From contig OX638353.1 in NCBI GenBank assembly GCA_951813255.1, positions 2,477,501-2,541,500 of the forward strand: a stretch of DNA of 64,000 nt. The letters are read 5' to 3'. Source of the stretch: an uncultured Dehalococcoidia bacterium. GTDB lineage: Bacteria > Chloroflexota > Dehalococcoidia > Lucifugimonadales > JAAXIE01. Numbering within the stretch: position 1 is the stretch's first letter; each line of letters starts with the position of its first letter. The translations under genes and the position numbers were made by a program. The notes beneath the pieces are model-generated. The model searched no databases. It was not told the DNA's origin and saw only the letters and a program-made list of their open reading frames with translations. This document shows positions 35,109 through 44,313 of the stretch, one piece after another.

Positions 35109-37139
35109 ATGGCAACCCAACGGGCAATGCGCAGTGAGTGGGTCTTCCAAGCGGTGTCAGGGGCCATCGCGCGGTCACAGTCCTACCTGTTGGGCGAGCA
35201 ATACGACGAGGGGTACTGGTGGGGAGAACTGGAGTCGAACCCCACCATGGAAGCTGAGTACCTCCTGATGACCTATTTCCTGGAGCAGGTTGACCCCGAG
35301 CGGTGGCGGAAGCTCACCAATCAGATTCTCAGGTGTCAACGTGAGGACGGCTCTTGGGGGCAGTACTACCAAGCACCCGGCGACGTGAGCACCTCGGTGG
35401 AGTGCTACTTCGCTCTCAAGCTGGGCGGAGTGTCGCCCGAGAGGCCTGAAATGCGGAAAGCAAGGGATTTTATCCTATCCCGTGGCGGCGTCCCTGCAAC
35501 CCGCATGTTCACCAAGATATGGCTGAGCCTGTTCGGTCAGTGGGACTGGCGTGGCACTCCCGTCATGCCCCCCGAACTGATCTTCCTGCCCAAGTGGTTT
35601 CCGGTGAATATCTACGAGTTTTCCAGTTGGGCGCGGGCCACCATCGTGCCGATGTTGATCATCCTGAGCCAGAGGCCCAGCAAGAAAATCCCAGCCGAGG
35701 CTTCCATCGACGAACTCTTCCCTGCGCCTAGGGACCAAATCGACTATTCGCTGGCCAAGCCGCCTGGCACGTTGGGCTGGGCTCCCGCCCTGTACTGGCT
35801 GGACCGGCTGTTGCGGATATACGAGTCGTTACCCATCAAGCCGGCGCGCAACATCGCTGTGCGGCGCTCGGCCCAGTGGGTGCTGGAGCACCAGGAAGCG
35901 GACGGTTCGTGGGGTGGCATCCAGCCCCCTTGGGTCTACTCGTTAATCGCCTTGAAGCACTTGGGATACCCCAAGGAACACCCTGCTATACAGAAGGGTC
36001 TGGACGGGTTCAACGCCTTCACCATCGACGACGTGGACGCCTGCCGGGTGCAAGCCTGTGTGTCTCCGGTATGGGATACATGCCTAGTGCTCCTAGCCCT
36101 CCAGGAATCAGACTTGGCTGATGGTCACCCAGCAGCAGACAAGGCAACCCGCTGGCTCATCAGCAAGCAGATACGCAGGGGCGGCGACTGGCAGGTGAAG
36201 AACCCGCAAGCCGAACCCGGAGGATGGGCGTTCGAGTTCCACAACGACCTGTACCCTGATATCGACGATGCAGCCGAGGTGCTCATCGCCCTCCACAATG
36301 CCACTCTTCCAGGCATCGAAGACGCCCAGCGACGGGAGGCAGTTCGCGTGGGGGTCGACTGGGTGCTCAGCATGCAGAGTAAAGAGGGGGGCTGGGCCGC
36401 CTTCGACAAGGACAACACCTTAAGCCTGATAGCCAAGATACCCTTCGCCGATTTTGGTGAAACGCTGGACCCTCCCAGTGCCGATGTTACCGCCCATGTA
36501 CTCGAGATGCTGGGCAAGCTGGGCTATACCAAGAGTCATCCTGCGGTTGAGCGGGGCTGGAAGTTCCTGCGGAAGGAGCAGGAAGACGAAGGCCCCTGGT
36601 TCGGTAGATGGGGAGTAAACTACATCTACGGCACCAGTGCCGTACTTATGGCCATGGAGGCCATCGGCGAGGATATGAGCGAACCCTACATCGGGCAGGC
36701 AGTGGACTGGCTTGTGGAAAAGCAGAACGACGACGGTGGCTGGGGTGAAACGTGCGGCTCCTACGTCGACTTCTCTATGGCGGGAGTTGGCCCGAGCACG
36801 CCATCCCAGACGGCGTGGGCTTTGTTGGGACTGCTGTCCGCAGGCGCGCTGGACCACCCCGCCCTAACACGGGGCGCCCAATACCTGGTCCAGTCCCAAC
36901 TGGAGGACGGCTCGTGGGACGAGCCCTACTACACAGGAACAGGGTTCCCCGGCTATGGAATCGGCAAGAAACCTGAGAAGTTACCCGGCGAGGGCCAGCG
37001 TGGTCATCAAGGTTTGGATATGTCCGCTGGGTTCATGATCAACTACCACATGTATAGAAACTGTTGGCCTCTTATGGCGTTGGGTCGCTACCGACGCCTG
37101 ACGGCCCTCACCACACCAGACCAGAAGGAGCGTGTCTGA
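35109..37139 (+). CDS. shc: Squalene-hopene cyclase
   Basis: 676 residues. The protonating motif is D384-I-D386-D387 (LYPDIDDAAEVLIALH), equivalent to the DxDD of Alicyclobacillus SHC. QW repeats are spread throughout (for example GSWGQYYQAP, DGSWGGIQP, GGWAAFDKDN, DDGGWGETCGSY, DGSWDEPYYTG). The C-terminal GFMINYHMYRNCWPLMALGRY is conserved. It cyclises squalene to hopene/diplopterol and is a monotopic membrane enzyme. The ATG lies 2 nt after the hpnG stop. Confidence 0.97.
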   Translation: MATQRAMRSEWVFQAVSGAIARSQSYLLGEQYDEGYWWGELESNPTMEAEYLLMTYFLEQVDPERWRKLTNQILRCQREDGSWGQYYQAPGDVSTSVECYFALKLGGVSPERPEMRKARDFILSRGGVPATRMFTKIWLSLFGQWDWRGTPVMPPELIFLPKWFPVNIYEFSSWARATIVPMLIILSQRPSKKIPAEASIDELFPAPRDQIDYSLAKPPGTLGWAPALYWLDRLLRIYESLPIKPARNIAVRRSAQWVLEHQEADGSWGGIQPPWVYSLIALKHLGYPKEHPAIQKGLDGFNAFTIDDVDACRVQACVSPVWDTCLVLLALQESDLADGHPAADKATRWLISKQIRRGGDWQVKNPQAEPGGWAFEFHNDLYPDIDDAAEVLIALHNATLPGIEDAQRREAVRVGVDWVLSMQSKEGGWAAFDKDNTLSLIAKIPFADFGETLDPPSADVTAHVLEMLGKLGYTKSHPAVERGWKFLRKEQEDEGPWFGRWGVNYIYGTSAVLMAMEAIGEDMSEPYIGQAVDWLVEKQNDDGGWGETCGSYVDFSMAGVGPSTPSQTAWALLGLLSAGALDHPALTRGAQYLVQSQLEDGSWDEPYYTGTGFPGYGIGKKPEKLPGEGQRGHQGLDMSAGFMINYHMYRNCWPLMALGRYRRLTALTTPDQKERV

Positions 37140-37141
37140 CG

Positions 37142-37657
37142 ATGCAGAAGACGGCGCAGAACCCCATAGTAATTCCCGTTGCCCCTGAGTGCATCAGTCG
37201 CACTGATGGAGCTCTAAAAACCCGCGCCTACCTTATGCGCATCGCCACGCAGAAGACCACGGAGTTCATAGACATCACTGCGCAAGTGCGAGGGTGCGTG
37301 GACGACGCGGATCTCTCCAACGGAACCATCACCGTCTACTCGCGGCACACCACGGCGGCGATCAAGATCAACGAAAACGAGCCGTTGCTGCTGCAGGATA
37401 TGGAAGACTTCCTTGAGCGTATGGCGCCTCGTCATGCCAACTATCGGCACAACGATTTCACCATACGCACAGTGAACATGACCGAGGACGAGTGCCCCAA
37501 CGGGCATGCCCACTGCCAGTCCCTTCTCTTGGGCACCAGCGAGAGCATACCACTCATCGAAGGGCAATTGCAGTTGGGGCGCTGGCAGAGCGTTTTTCTC
37601 ATTGAGCTCGACCACCCGCGGCCACGCGAGGTGGTAGTGCAGGTAATGGGAGAATAG
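37142..37657 (+). CDS. YjbQ/UPF0047 family protein
   Basis: Start at MQKTAQNPIVIPV, 2 bp after the shc stop; a longer in-frame start lies inside shc and is rejected. 171 residues of the YjbQ family: ITVYSRHTTAAIKINENEPLLLQDM and later RHNDFTIRTVNMTEDECPNGHAHCQSLLLGTS followed by RWQSVFLIELDHPR. Its conserved His/Cys/Asn/Glu cluster suggests a metal or substrate pocket. Some members show weak thiamine-phosphate synthase-like activity; the true function is unsettled. It sits between shc and the squalene synthase, where a metabolic link is unexplained. The spacing suggests co-translation with shc. Confidence 0.88.
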   Translation: MQKTAQNPIVIPVAPECISRTDGALKTRAYLMRIATQKTTEFIDITAQVRGCVDDADLSNGTITVYSRHTTAAIKINENEPLLLQDMEDFLERMAPRHANYRHNDFTIRTVNMTEDECPNGHAHCQSLLLGTSESIPLIEGQLQLGRWQSVFLIELDHPRPREVVVQVMGE

Positions 37658-37710
37658 CCGGCGCGAACTTTTCCAGAGGACGTCATCTCCAGGACGGAAG
37701 GCGAGTTCTC

Positions 37711-38625
37711 GTGTCGCAAGTGGCGCTACCGCCCAAGGACGTAGACCGAGCATATGACTGGTGTCGCGACCTGACCCGCCGCGAGGCCAAGAATTTCTAC
37801 TACGCCTTCATTACCCTCCCGCCTGCGAAACGCCGTGCCATATACGCCACTTACGCATTCTGCCGCTTGTGCGACGACGCGGTGGATGAGGATGATCAGC
37901 CCTCGAGGAAGCTGGAACTCCTCAGCGGACTCCGGCAGCAGCTTGAGGTTGCGTTCTCCGGTGCGTCACCGGATGGCAGGGAGCTAGGCCCAGTCTTTCA
38001 AGCGCTGGCGCACTCATCGGCAACTTATGGGATTGACCAAGGACTGTTCCAGGACATCATTACCGGAGTGGAGAGCGACCTCGCCACCACGAGGTATCGG
38101 GATTTCGAGGAGCTACGGGCCTACTGCTACCATGTTGCTTCGGCGGTAGGCCTGATCTGCATCGAGATCTTCGGTTACACCGACCCACGGGCCCGTGAGT
38201 TCGCCATCGACCTAGGACTGGCGATGCAACTTACCAACATAATCCGCGATGTGGAGGAGGACCTCGATCGCGACCGCGTGTACCTGCCCCAGGAGGACCT
38301 GGACCGCTTCGGGTATAGCGAAGAAAGGCTGTTTGCCGGCGAGATGGACGAATCTTTCCGCGAGTTGATGCAGTTTCAGGTGGAACGGGCCCGCGGCTAT
38401 TTCCAGTCCGGGTTGCGTTTGTTGCCGCTGCTTTCCCGCCGGGCCCGGTCCTGTCCTGCCGTGATGGCAGGGATATACATGCGGATTCTGGATCGGGCTG
38501 AGGCGGCCGATTTCAACGTCTTCAATGAAAGGCCGTCGCTGTCCAAGAGAGAGAAACTGTTCGTCATGGCGCGGGTGTGGACCGAGACCTTGCTCCCCAT
38601 GCGCTTTTTTTCGCCTCAGCCTTGA
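37711..38625 (+). CDS. Squalene/phytoene synthase (HpnD-like presqualene diphosphate synthase)
   Basis: 304 residues from GTG. Both aspartate-rich motifs are present: DDAVDED (about 55-61) and NIIRDVEEDLDRDRVYLP (about 174-191), with the flap YCYHVASAVGL. This matches trans-isoprenyl head-to-head condensing enzymes. In the hopanoid context it most likely makes presqualene diphosphate (HpnD) or squalene directly. No HpnC or HpnE (squalene-forming oxidoreductase) is nearby, so either this enzyme does both steps or the partner lies outside the window. Phytoene synthase is the alternative, but no carotenoid gene is close. Confidence 0.88.
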   Translation: MSQVALPPKDVDRAYDWCRDLTRREAKNFYYAFITLPPAKRRAIYATYAFCRLCDDAVDEDDQPSRKLELLSGLRQQLEVAFSGASPDGRELGPVFQALAHSSATYGIDQGLFQDIITGVESDLATTRYRDFEELRAYCYHVASAVGLICIEIFGYTDPRAREFAIDLGLAMQLTNIIRDVEEDLDRDRVYLPQEDLDRFGYSEERLFAGEMDESFRELMQFQVERARGYFQSGLRLLPLLSRRARSCPAVMAGIYMRILDRAEAADFNVFNERPSLSKREKLFVMARVWTETLLPMRFFSPQP

Positions 38626-38694
38626 TTTCCAACCGTCGGGTCCGCCGCCTCTGCTCCTCCTCTGACGTGGAGACTCTTCCCGGTGGGCCCCGCC

Positions 38695-40191
38695 ATGTCT
38701 GAGTACCTGCTGGGCTTGGATGTGGGGACGAGTTCCATGTGTTGTGTGCTTACAGACACATCATTGCGTCCCGTATCCATCGTCCACAGCCCCATGTCCT
38801 ACTACTCGCCGCCCAACTCCTCGTCCATCACTTGGGAGTTCGACGGACAAGCCCTTATCGCCCAAGCGGGCGACCTGGTGGCCAAGGTCCTTCGGCAACG
38901 GGGAGCTTCAGCCACAGAGGTGGCTGGCTTGGGTATTACCAGCCAGCGGCAGGCGGTTGTTCTGCTGGACGCCGACCGGCAGGCGCTATTGTGCAGCCCC
39001 AATTTCGACATGAGAGGTGTCTTCCAAGGAGCAGCTATCGATGACCAGAGCGGCAAGCAGGTGTACGCCCTGACGGGGCACTTCCCTGCATTCGTTCTGG
39101 CATCCTCCCGCGTCCACTGGCTCCGCGATGTGCATCCCGATCTCTACGACAGACTGGATACCGTCCTGCCCTTGGCCTCGTGGTTCGGATGCGTGCTCAC
39201 CGGTGCACGAGTTTCCGAACCTGCCATCGATGCCGAGGCAGGACTGCTGGACGTTCCTCTTCGCTCCCGGTCCCGTCGCGTGGACGAGACACTGGGATTG
39301 GAGAGTTCGTGGCTGCCTCCCCTGTGCCCTGCCGGGGCAACGCTCGGGGGAGTAACGCCGGTTATGGCGGATAGCTGGGGGCTAATTGCTGGCACTCCGG
39401 TGGCCATCGCCGGGCCGGACACGCAGTGCGCCCTGCTCGGGTTGGGGGCCATGGAAGCCGGACAGCAGACGGCTGTCCTGGGCTGGAGTGGCGCTCTGCA
39501 GCAGGTGGTATCCAATCCCTGTTTCGACCCCGGCAAGCGCACTTGGACTGGCCTTCATGCCCTCGAGGGGAAGTGGGTAGCAGAGGCAAACCTAGGGGAC
39601 TTGGGACAAGTCTACCAGTGGATGAAGGAACTAATAGTTGGTGCAGAAGCCTCGATGGAGATGGTCGACGCCATGGCGGGCGAGGTGGAGGCCGGAGCCC
39701 AAGGGGTGATGGTCAAGCTGGGGGGAGCCCACGAGACTGCACCCAAGGCGGGCCTGACAAATGGAGGACTAACCATTCCCGTTCCGCTCACCTTCCAGAA
39801 AGCCACTCCCGCCCACATCATGCGAGCCGCCCTGGAGGGTATAGCCTTCACCATCAAGGCGAACTTCGCCACTTTGGAAGAGGTGGCCGGCCCTGGCGAT
39901 GGCGTGATTCGCGCAGCGGGAGGGATGGCATCCAGCCCAGTGCTCATGCAGATAGTGGCCGATGTCACGGGCACTCCCGTCCAATGCAGCATTCACCTCG
40001 AGGCCACATCGCGAGGAGCAGCGGCTGCGGGAAGCGTCGCTGCGCAGCTGTTCGGTAGTCTGGCGGAGGCGATCGACAACAGCGACGACACGCCTCTCAC
40101 TTACTACCCTGATCCGCCATCCGCCACTGATTATGAGTTCCACTACGAGCGTTGGCTGGCAATGGCCCAGGGACTGCACAATCTCGGCTGA
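38695..40191 (+). CDS. FGGY-family carbohydrate kinase (xylulokinase-like)
   Basis: 498 residues from the ATG; a GTG 12 bp upstream is possible. The N-terminal ATP-grasping strand LLGLDVGTSSMC and the C-terminal IRAAGGMASSPVLMQIVADVTGTPV are the two FGGY signature regions; AIAGPDTQCALLGLGAMEAGQ is the actin-like ATPase core. It phosphorylates a sugar or polyol such as xylulose, glycerol or gluconate. Substrate specificity is not evident. It follows the isoprenoid genes after 69 bp, with no transporter alongside. Confidence 0.88.
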   Translation: MSEYLLGLDVGTSSMCCVLTDTSLRPVSIVHSPMSYYSPPNSSSITWEFDGQALIAQAGDLVAKVLRQRGASATEVAGLGITSQRQAVVLLDADRQALLCSPNFDMRGVFQGAAIDDQSGKQVYALTGHFPAFVLASSRVHWLRDVHPDLYDRLDTVLPLASWFGCVLTGARVSEPAIDAEAGLLDVPLRSRSRRVDETLGLESSWLPPLCPAGATLGGVTPVMADSWGLIAGTPVAIAGPDTQCALLGLGAMEAGQQTAVLGWSGALQQVVSNPCFDPGKRTWTGLHALEGKWVAEANLGDLGQVYQWMKELIVGAEASMEMVDAMAGEVEAGAQGVMVKLGGAHETAPKAGLTNGGLTIPVPLTFQKATPAHIMRAALEGIAFTIKANFATLEEVAGPGDGVIRAAGGMASSPVLMQIVADVTGTPVQCSIHLEATSRGAAAAGSVAAQLFGSLAEAIDNSDDTPLTYYPDPPSATDYEFHYERWLAMAQGLHNLG

Positions 40192-40318
40192 GCCGCAAGG
40201 GCTTTCGCCTCCACCCATCGTTTGACATATGGTGATAGCCTTGTAGGAGTTGGTAATTGTGTTGGGAGGCGCGGCACGGTCGAGGCGTCGGTGGTCGCAG
40301 TCCCATCCGGAGAGATTA

Positions 40319-40690
40319 ATGGTAACGGTTCCTGGCTTTGTACTACGCCGCATTTACGTCAGAGGAAGCCTGCGTAACACCCCGGAGGGCTTCGAGTTCA
40401 GCTTGTGCAACAGGCTTGCCTCGGGCTATGCCCGCCAGTTGCTGCCCATCTCCGTGAATGGCCAAGAGACTGACATCCGCCACTGTTACTTTTATGCTGA
40501 GGAAGTGCGACACAGGTTCGACGAGGTCACTAGGGACACTCCGTTCGCGCTAGCGGTGAACAAGGCCACGGTGATTGCGGTGGATGGGGAAACTCTGACT
40601 GCCGGTCGCCAGACCCTCGGCATGGGTTTCGAGGTGCCCGGCTTGGGGATTTTGAAGTTCGATTTCACCGATGTGGTGGCCGATGGCTGA
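40319..40690 (+). CDS. Conserved small protein, function unknown
   Basis: 123 residues from MVTVPGFVLRRIYVRGSLRN, with GGAGAG 5 nt before the ATG; an upstream in-frame extension of 23 codons is Arg-rich and unlikely. The sequence is rich in beta strands (VPGFVLRRIYVRG, GFEFSLCNRL, HCYFYAEEVRHRF, GILKFDFTDVV). Related short proteins in Chloroflexota are often auto-annotated as hydroxymethylglutaryl-CoA reductase, but no HMG-CoA reductase motif is visible here. The stop overlaps the start of the epimerase gene (ATGGCTGA), so the two are translationally coupled. Confidence 0.75.
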   Translation: MVTVPGFVLRRIYVRGSLRNTPEGFEFSLCNRLASGYARQLLPISVNGQETDIRHCYFYAEEVRHRFDEVTRDTPFALAVNKATVIAVDGETLTAGRQTLGMGFEVPGLGILKFDFTDVVADG

Positions 40691-41636
40691 TGGGCACACG
40701 GCGGTAGCGGTCACCGGCGCAGCCGGCTACGTTGGGTCCCGGTTGGTTGAGCATCTGGCCGAACAGGAACTACCCACAGTCCTTGCCATCGACTCCAAGC
40801 CCCTTCGACGTCCAGTGCACAACATCAAGGCCGCTCGATTGGACGTCACGCAGCCATTTGATGCGCTCCTGCATCAGCATCGCATCGACACACTAGTACA
40901 TCTCGCCTTCACATACCCCATGCTTCCGGAGCAGGGTGATACCGGGATGCCAGCGACGAATCTGGAATCACTGAGAAGTGTGTTGGAGTCGTGCCGATTG
41001 GCTAGGGTCGCCAACTTCGTATACCTGAGCAGTCACACCGTATACGGCCCTTGGCGGGAGAATCCGATACCCATCACTGAGGAGCAGCCTCTCAAGCCTC
41101 TGGAGGATTTTCCTTACGCTCAAGATAAGGCGCGCTGCGAGGAGATCATCGGCCGGGTCGCCAGCGAAATGCCTGAAGTGGGGGTTACGGTGCTGCGTTC
41201 CTGCGTTGTGCTGGGGCCCACTGAAGGCAACCGTGTGGCTTCCTCTCTGTTCAGGCGGGTGTTGCTGGGGGTCTGGGGTGAGGACCCACCATGGCAGTTC
41301 ATCCACGAGGACGACTTGGCGTCGGTACTGGCGATGGCGGTCACCAAACCCAAGCCGGGCACCTACAATGTAGCGGGTTCTGGAGTGGTGCCCTATTCCG
41401 AGGTGGTCCGCAGCACTGGAGCCAGGCTGCTCAAGTTGACTCCCAGCTTGGCATACACGGCAACCCACCTGAGTTGGAAGTTCGGCCTGCAGAAGGAGGC
41501 CCCAGCCAGCGGTTTGGACTTCGTGCGCTATCCGATGGTACTGAGCACCGGCCTCGTGCGTAAGGAGATGGGATTTCACCCCCGGTATTCGTCACGCGAA
41601 GCATTGGCCGAATTCTTATCGGGCACTATGGGGTGA
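40683..41636 (+). CDS. NAD-dependent epimerase/dehydratase (extended SDR)
   Basis: 317 residues from an ATG that overlaps the upstream stop by 8 nt. NAD-binding loop TGAAGYVGSRLVEHLAEQ, catalytic Ser in YLSSHTVYGPW, Tyr/Lys in Y-A-Q-D-K (FPYAQDKARCEE). This is the UDP-glucose 4-epimerase/hopanoid sugar-epimerase-like clan; an HpnA role is possible given the nearby hopanoid genes but no specific residue proves it. Its stop (TGA at 41634-41636) is 2 nt before the nucleoside hydrolase ATG, so the run of small overlaps continues. Confidence 0.85.
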   Translation: MADGHTAVAVTGAAGYVGSRLVEHLAEQELPTVLAIDSKPLRRPVHNIKAARLDVTQPFDALLHQHRIDTLVHLAFTYPMLPEQGDTGMPATNLESLRSVLESCRLARVANFVYLSSHTVYGPWRENPIPITEEQPLKPLEDFPYAQDKARCEEIIGRVASEMPEVGVTVLRSCVVLGPTEGNRVASSLFRRVLLGVWGEDPPWQFIHEDDLASVLAMAVTKPKPGTYNVAGSGVVPYSEVVRSTGARLLKLTPSLAYTATHLSWKFGLQKEAPASGLDFVRYPMVLSTGLVRKEMGFHPRYSSREALAEFLSGTMG

Positions 41637-41638
41637 CT

Positions 41639-42568
41639 ATGAGTGAGACCGCCGCCACAAAACCATCTGTGATCATCGACTGCGATCCCGGCACCGACGA
41701 CGCCGTGGCGCTGTTGATGGCTTTGGGCCACGACGCTTGGCGGGTGCGGGCCCTTACCATCGTCGGGGGCAACGTGGAGATGCCTCGGGGGACGCGCAAC
41801 ACACTGGCGATACTGGAGCACGTAGGGCGGACAGACATCCCGGTGGTGCGGGGCGCATCGAGGCCTCTCTCGGGCAAGTACGAGTACGCCTACCAGTTTC
41901 ACGGTCCCGGCGGAATGGCCAACACTCGCCTGCCCAAGCCCAAGACAGAGGCAGCCCAAGGCAATGCCGTGGACTACTTGGCCAACCAGCTTGCGGGCAG
42001 CGACCCGCCTAGGCTCATCGCTGTGGGCCCGCTCACCAACATCGCTCGCCTGCTCGCCCTTTACCCAAGAGCAGCTAACGCATTGGGAGGACTAGTGGTC
42101 ATGGGAGGAGCTGTAGGCGTGCCCGACACAGTGCTCCCACACGGCTCGGAGTTCAACTTCCGTGGCGACCCGCTGGCAGCCCACCGCGTTCTCGATGGAG
42201 GCACACCCTTAACCTTGGTTCACCTCGGCGCCTGCCTGCAGGTAGGTCTGCAACGGGAAGATATGCGTCGACTGGAGGCCTGCGGCCTCCTGGGGCGGCT
42301 GGCGGCACGCATCGTCTCCAACTGGTTCCGGGTTCACTCCAACCGTGAAGCCTATCACCTGCCCGATCCCCTCGCGATAGCCGTCGCCATTGACCCCACC
42401 ATAGTACGACTTGAACCTACACGCCTCACGGTACGTGCGGAGGGCGAAAGCCGCTTGGGTGAGACGCTGCTCAACCCTGAAGGCAGCGAGGTGATGCTCG
42501 TAACAGAGGTGGACCAGGAGAGGTACTACCGGTTGCTGTACCGGTGCCTTGGGGAAGTCCCGGGTTAG
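41639..42568 (+). CDS. Nucleoside hydrolase (IunH/URH1 family)
   Basis: 309 residues. Calcium-binding signature DCDPGTDDAVALLMAL (D14/D18/D19 type cluster) at 14-29, VGPLTNIARLL and VMGGAV-GVPDT, then SEFNFRGDPLAAH, which contains the Asn/Glu/Asn/Asp substrate residues. It hydrolyses the N-glycosidic bond of nucleosides. Since HpnG is present upstream this protein may be ordinary nucleoside salvage; a ribosylhopane-related role would be speculative. The start follows the epimerase stop by 2 nt. Confidence 0.9.
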   Translation: MSETAATKPSVIIDCDPGTDDAVALLMALGHDAWRVRALTIVGGNVEMPRGTRNTLAILEHVGRTDIPVVRGASRPLSGKYEYAYQFHGPGGMANTRLPKPKTEAAQGNAVDYLANQLAGSDPPRLIAVGPLTNIARLLALYPRAANALGGLVVMGGAVGVPDTVLPHGSEFNFRGDPLAAHRVLDGGTPLTLVHLGACLQVGLQREDMRRLEACGLLGRLAARIVSNWFRVHSNREAYHLPDPLAIAVAIDPTIVRLEPTRLTVRAEGESRLGETLLNPEGSEVMLVTEVDQERYYRLLYRCLGEVPG

Positions 42569-42620
42569 CCCGCGTGCGTAGTTGGTCAACCACGGTCGAG
42601 CTATAAAGTCGACTTTGTCG

Positions 42621-42636
42621 GTCAACAATTATTGAC
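42621..42636. promoter_or_regulatory. Imperfect palindrome overlapping the suf -35 box
   Basis: GTCAACAATTATTGAC matches its reverse complement at 14 of 16 positions. It covers the first five bases of the -35 box of the sufB promoter. This is where an iron-sulfur or iron-responsive repressor (SufR-, IscR- or Fur-like) would bind, but the sequence does not exactly match a published consensus I can recall. Confidence 0.4.
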
Positions 42637-42660
42637 ACTCCGAGGGCCCATTGATAGAAT
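42632..42660 (+). promoter_or_regulatory. Sigma70-type promoter of the suf operon
   Basis: TTGACA (42632-42637) and TAGAAT (42655-42660) are exactly 17 bp apart. The predicted start is near 42667, leaving a leader of about 95 nt before sufB. Confidence 0.72.
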
Positions 42661-42760
42661 CGTGGGCTGGACGTGTGTACCCATTCCTATGTCCGTCAGC
42701 TATAGCAGCGCCTCGAGGAGCTAACTCCCGGATGCTTCCCTTGGCTAAAGGAGATGGTGG

Positions 42761-44218
42761 ATGACCACGGGAAATTCCGCGCTACGGGAAATCGCGGACC
42801 AAGACTACAAGTACGGTTTCGTCACCGACATCGAGGCGGAAACCGCTCCCCGGGGTCTGAATGAAGACATCATCCGCTGGATCTCCGCCAAGAAGGAAGA
42901 GCCGGATTGGATGCTGGAGTGGCGCCTGAAGGCTTTTCGCTACTGGCGGACCCAGGCCGACCAGAAGCAGACGCCAAGCTGGGCCAACGTCCACTACCCC
43001 GAAATCGATTTTCAAGACATGCACTACTACTCAGCTCCCAAGCCAAAGCAACTGCTACAGAGCTTGGATGAGGTCGACGATGAGTTGCTACGCACCTTCG
43101 ACAAGCTCGGCATACCACTCGAAGAGCAGAAGCGCTTGGCTGGTGTCGCCGTCGACGCCATCTTCGATAGCGTCTCCATAGCCACAACCTTCCAGGAGAC
43201 TCTCTCCAAGCATGGGGTCATCTTCTGCCCTATGTCCGAGGCCATACGCGAGTACCCCGAACTTGTGCAGAAATATTTGGGATCCGTGGTGCCCTACGCC
43301 GACAACTTCTATGCCGCCCTGAATTCGGCCGTCTACTCAGAGGGGTCCTTCTGCTATGTACCAAAGGGTGTGCGCTGCCCTCTGGAGCTTTCAACCTACT
43401 TCCGAATCAACACCGCCGAAGCCGGACAGTTCGAGCGGACCCTCATCATCGCCGACGAAGGCAGCTACGTAAGCTATCTGGAAGGGTGCAGCGCGCCCAT
43501 GCGCGACACCAACCAGTTGCACGCTGCAGTGGTGGAACTGGTGGCAATGGACAATGCCGAAATCAAGTACTCCACGATCCAGAACTGGTATCCCGGTGAT
43601 GCGGACGGCAAGGGTGGCATCTACAACTTCGTGACCAAGCGGGGGCGCTGCCAAGGCCGCGCCTCCAAGATATCGTGGACCCAAGTCGAGACCGGGTCTT
43701 CCATCACTTGGAAGTACCCTAGTTGCATACTCCAAGGCGACGACTCGGTGGGCGAGTTCTACTCCGTGGCCCTTACCAAGGGCTACCAGCAGGCCGACAC
43801 CGGCACCAAGATGATTCACATGGGCAAGAACACCCGCAGCACCATAGTCTCCAAGGGTATCGCTGCCGGCCACGGTCAGAACACCTACCGTGGGCTCGTG
43901 CGCATCATGCCCAAGGCCGAAAACGCCAAGAACTTCACCCAGTGCGATTCGCTGCTGATAGGCGATAAGTGCGGCGCTCACACCACACCCTACGTGGAGG
44001 TGCGAAACAACACCGCCGACGTGGAACACGAGGCCTTTACCTCCAAGGTGAGCGAGGACCAGCTTTTCTATTGCCAGCAGCGGGGCCTATCCTCCGAAGA
44101 CGCCCACTCCATGATTATCAACGGCTTCTGTCGTGAGGTGTTCCGCAAGCTGCCCCTGGAGTTCTCAGTAGAGGCAACCCGGCTGTTGGAACTGAATCTG
44201 GAGGGTGCGGTGGGCTAG
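42761..44218 (+). CDS. sufB: Fe-S cluster assembly protein SufB
   Basis: 485 residues, normal for SufB. The N-terminal [16 protein letters not shown] and [14 protein letters not shown] are typical. The beta-helix core carries [47 protein letters not shown] and the C-terminal [20 protein letters not shown]. The assembly cysteine is in the [12 protein letters not shown] region (position about 405). SufB forms the SufBCD scaffold with SufC and SufD for Fe-S cluster building under oxidative stress or low iron. First gene of a six-gene operon. Confidence 0.97.
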   Translation: MTTGNSALREIADQDYKYGFVTDIEAETAPRGLNEDIIRWISAKKEEPDWMLEWRLKAFRYWRTQADQKQTPSWANVHYPEIDFQDMHYYSAPKPKQLLQSLDEVDDELLRTFDKLGIPLEEQKRLAGVAVDAIFDSVSIATTFQETLSKHGVIFCPMSEAIREYPELVQKYLGSVVPYADNFYAALNSAVYSEGSFCYVPKGVRCPLELSTYFRINTAEAGQFERTLIIADEGSYVSYLEGCSAPMRDTNQLHAAVVELVAMDNAEIKYSTIQNWYPGDADGKGGIYNFVTKRGRCQGRASKISWTQVETGSSITWKYPSCILQGDDSVGEFYSVALTKGYQQADTGTKMIHMGKNTRSTIVSKGIAAGHGQNTYRGLVRIMPKAENAKNFTQCDSLLIGDKCGAHTTPYVEVRNNTADVEHEAFTSKVSEDQLFYCQQRGLSSEDAHSMIINGFCREVFRKLPLEFSVEATRLLELNLEGAVG

Positions 44219-44248
44219 GGACAACCCCTTTGCCCTTCTCCGTAGCAA

Positions 44249-44260
44249 TGGGTATACCCA
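44249..44260. repeat. 12-bp palindrome between sufB and sufC
   Basis: TGGGTATACCCA is a perfect palindrome in the 95-bp sufB-sufC gap, the widest gap in the operon. It could be a small operator or part of an internal RNA structure. Chance cannot be excluded. Confidence 0.3.
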
Positions 44261-44313
44261 CATTCGGAACCGACCTATACCGTACCCGTTTTATTGGATC
44301 AAGAGGAACGTAA

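Noticed and set aside
37064..37141. Longer start of the YjbQ gene within shc
   Set aside because: The extension lies inside shc in another frame and the family starts at the ATG 2 nt after the shc stop.
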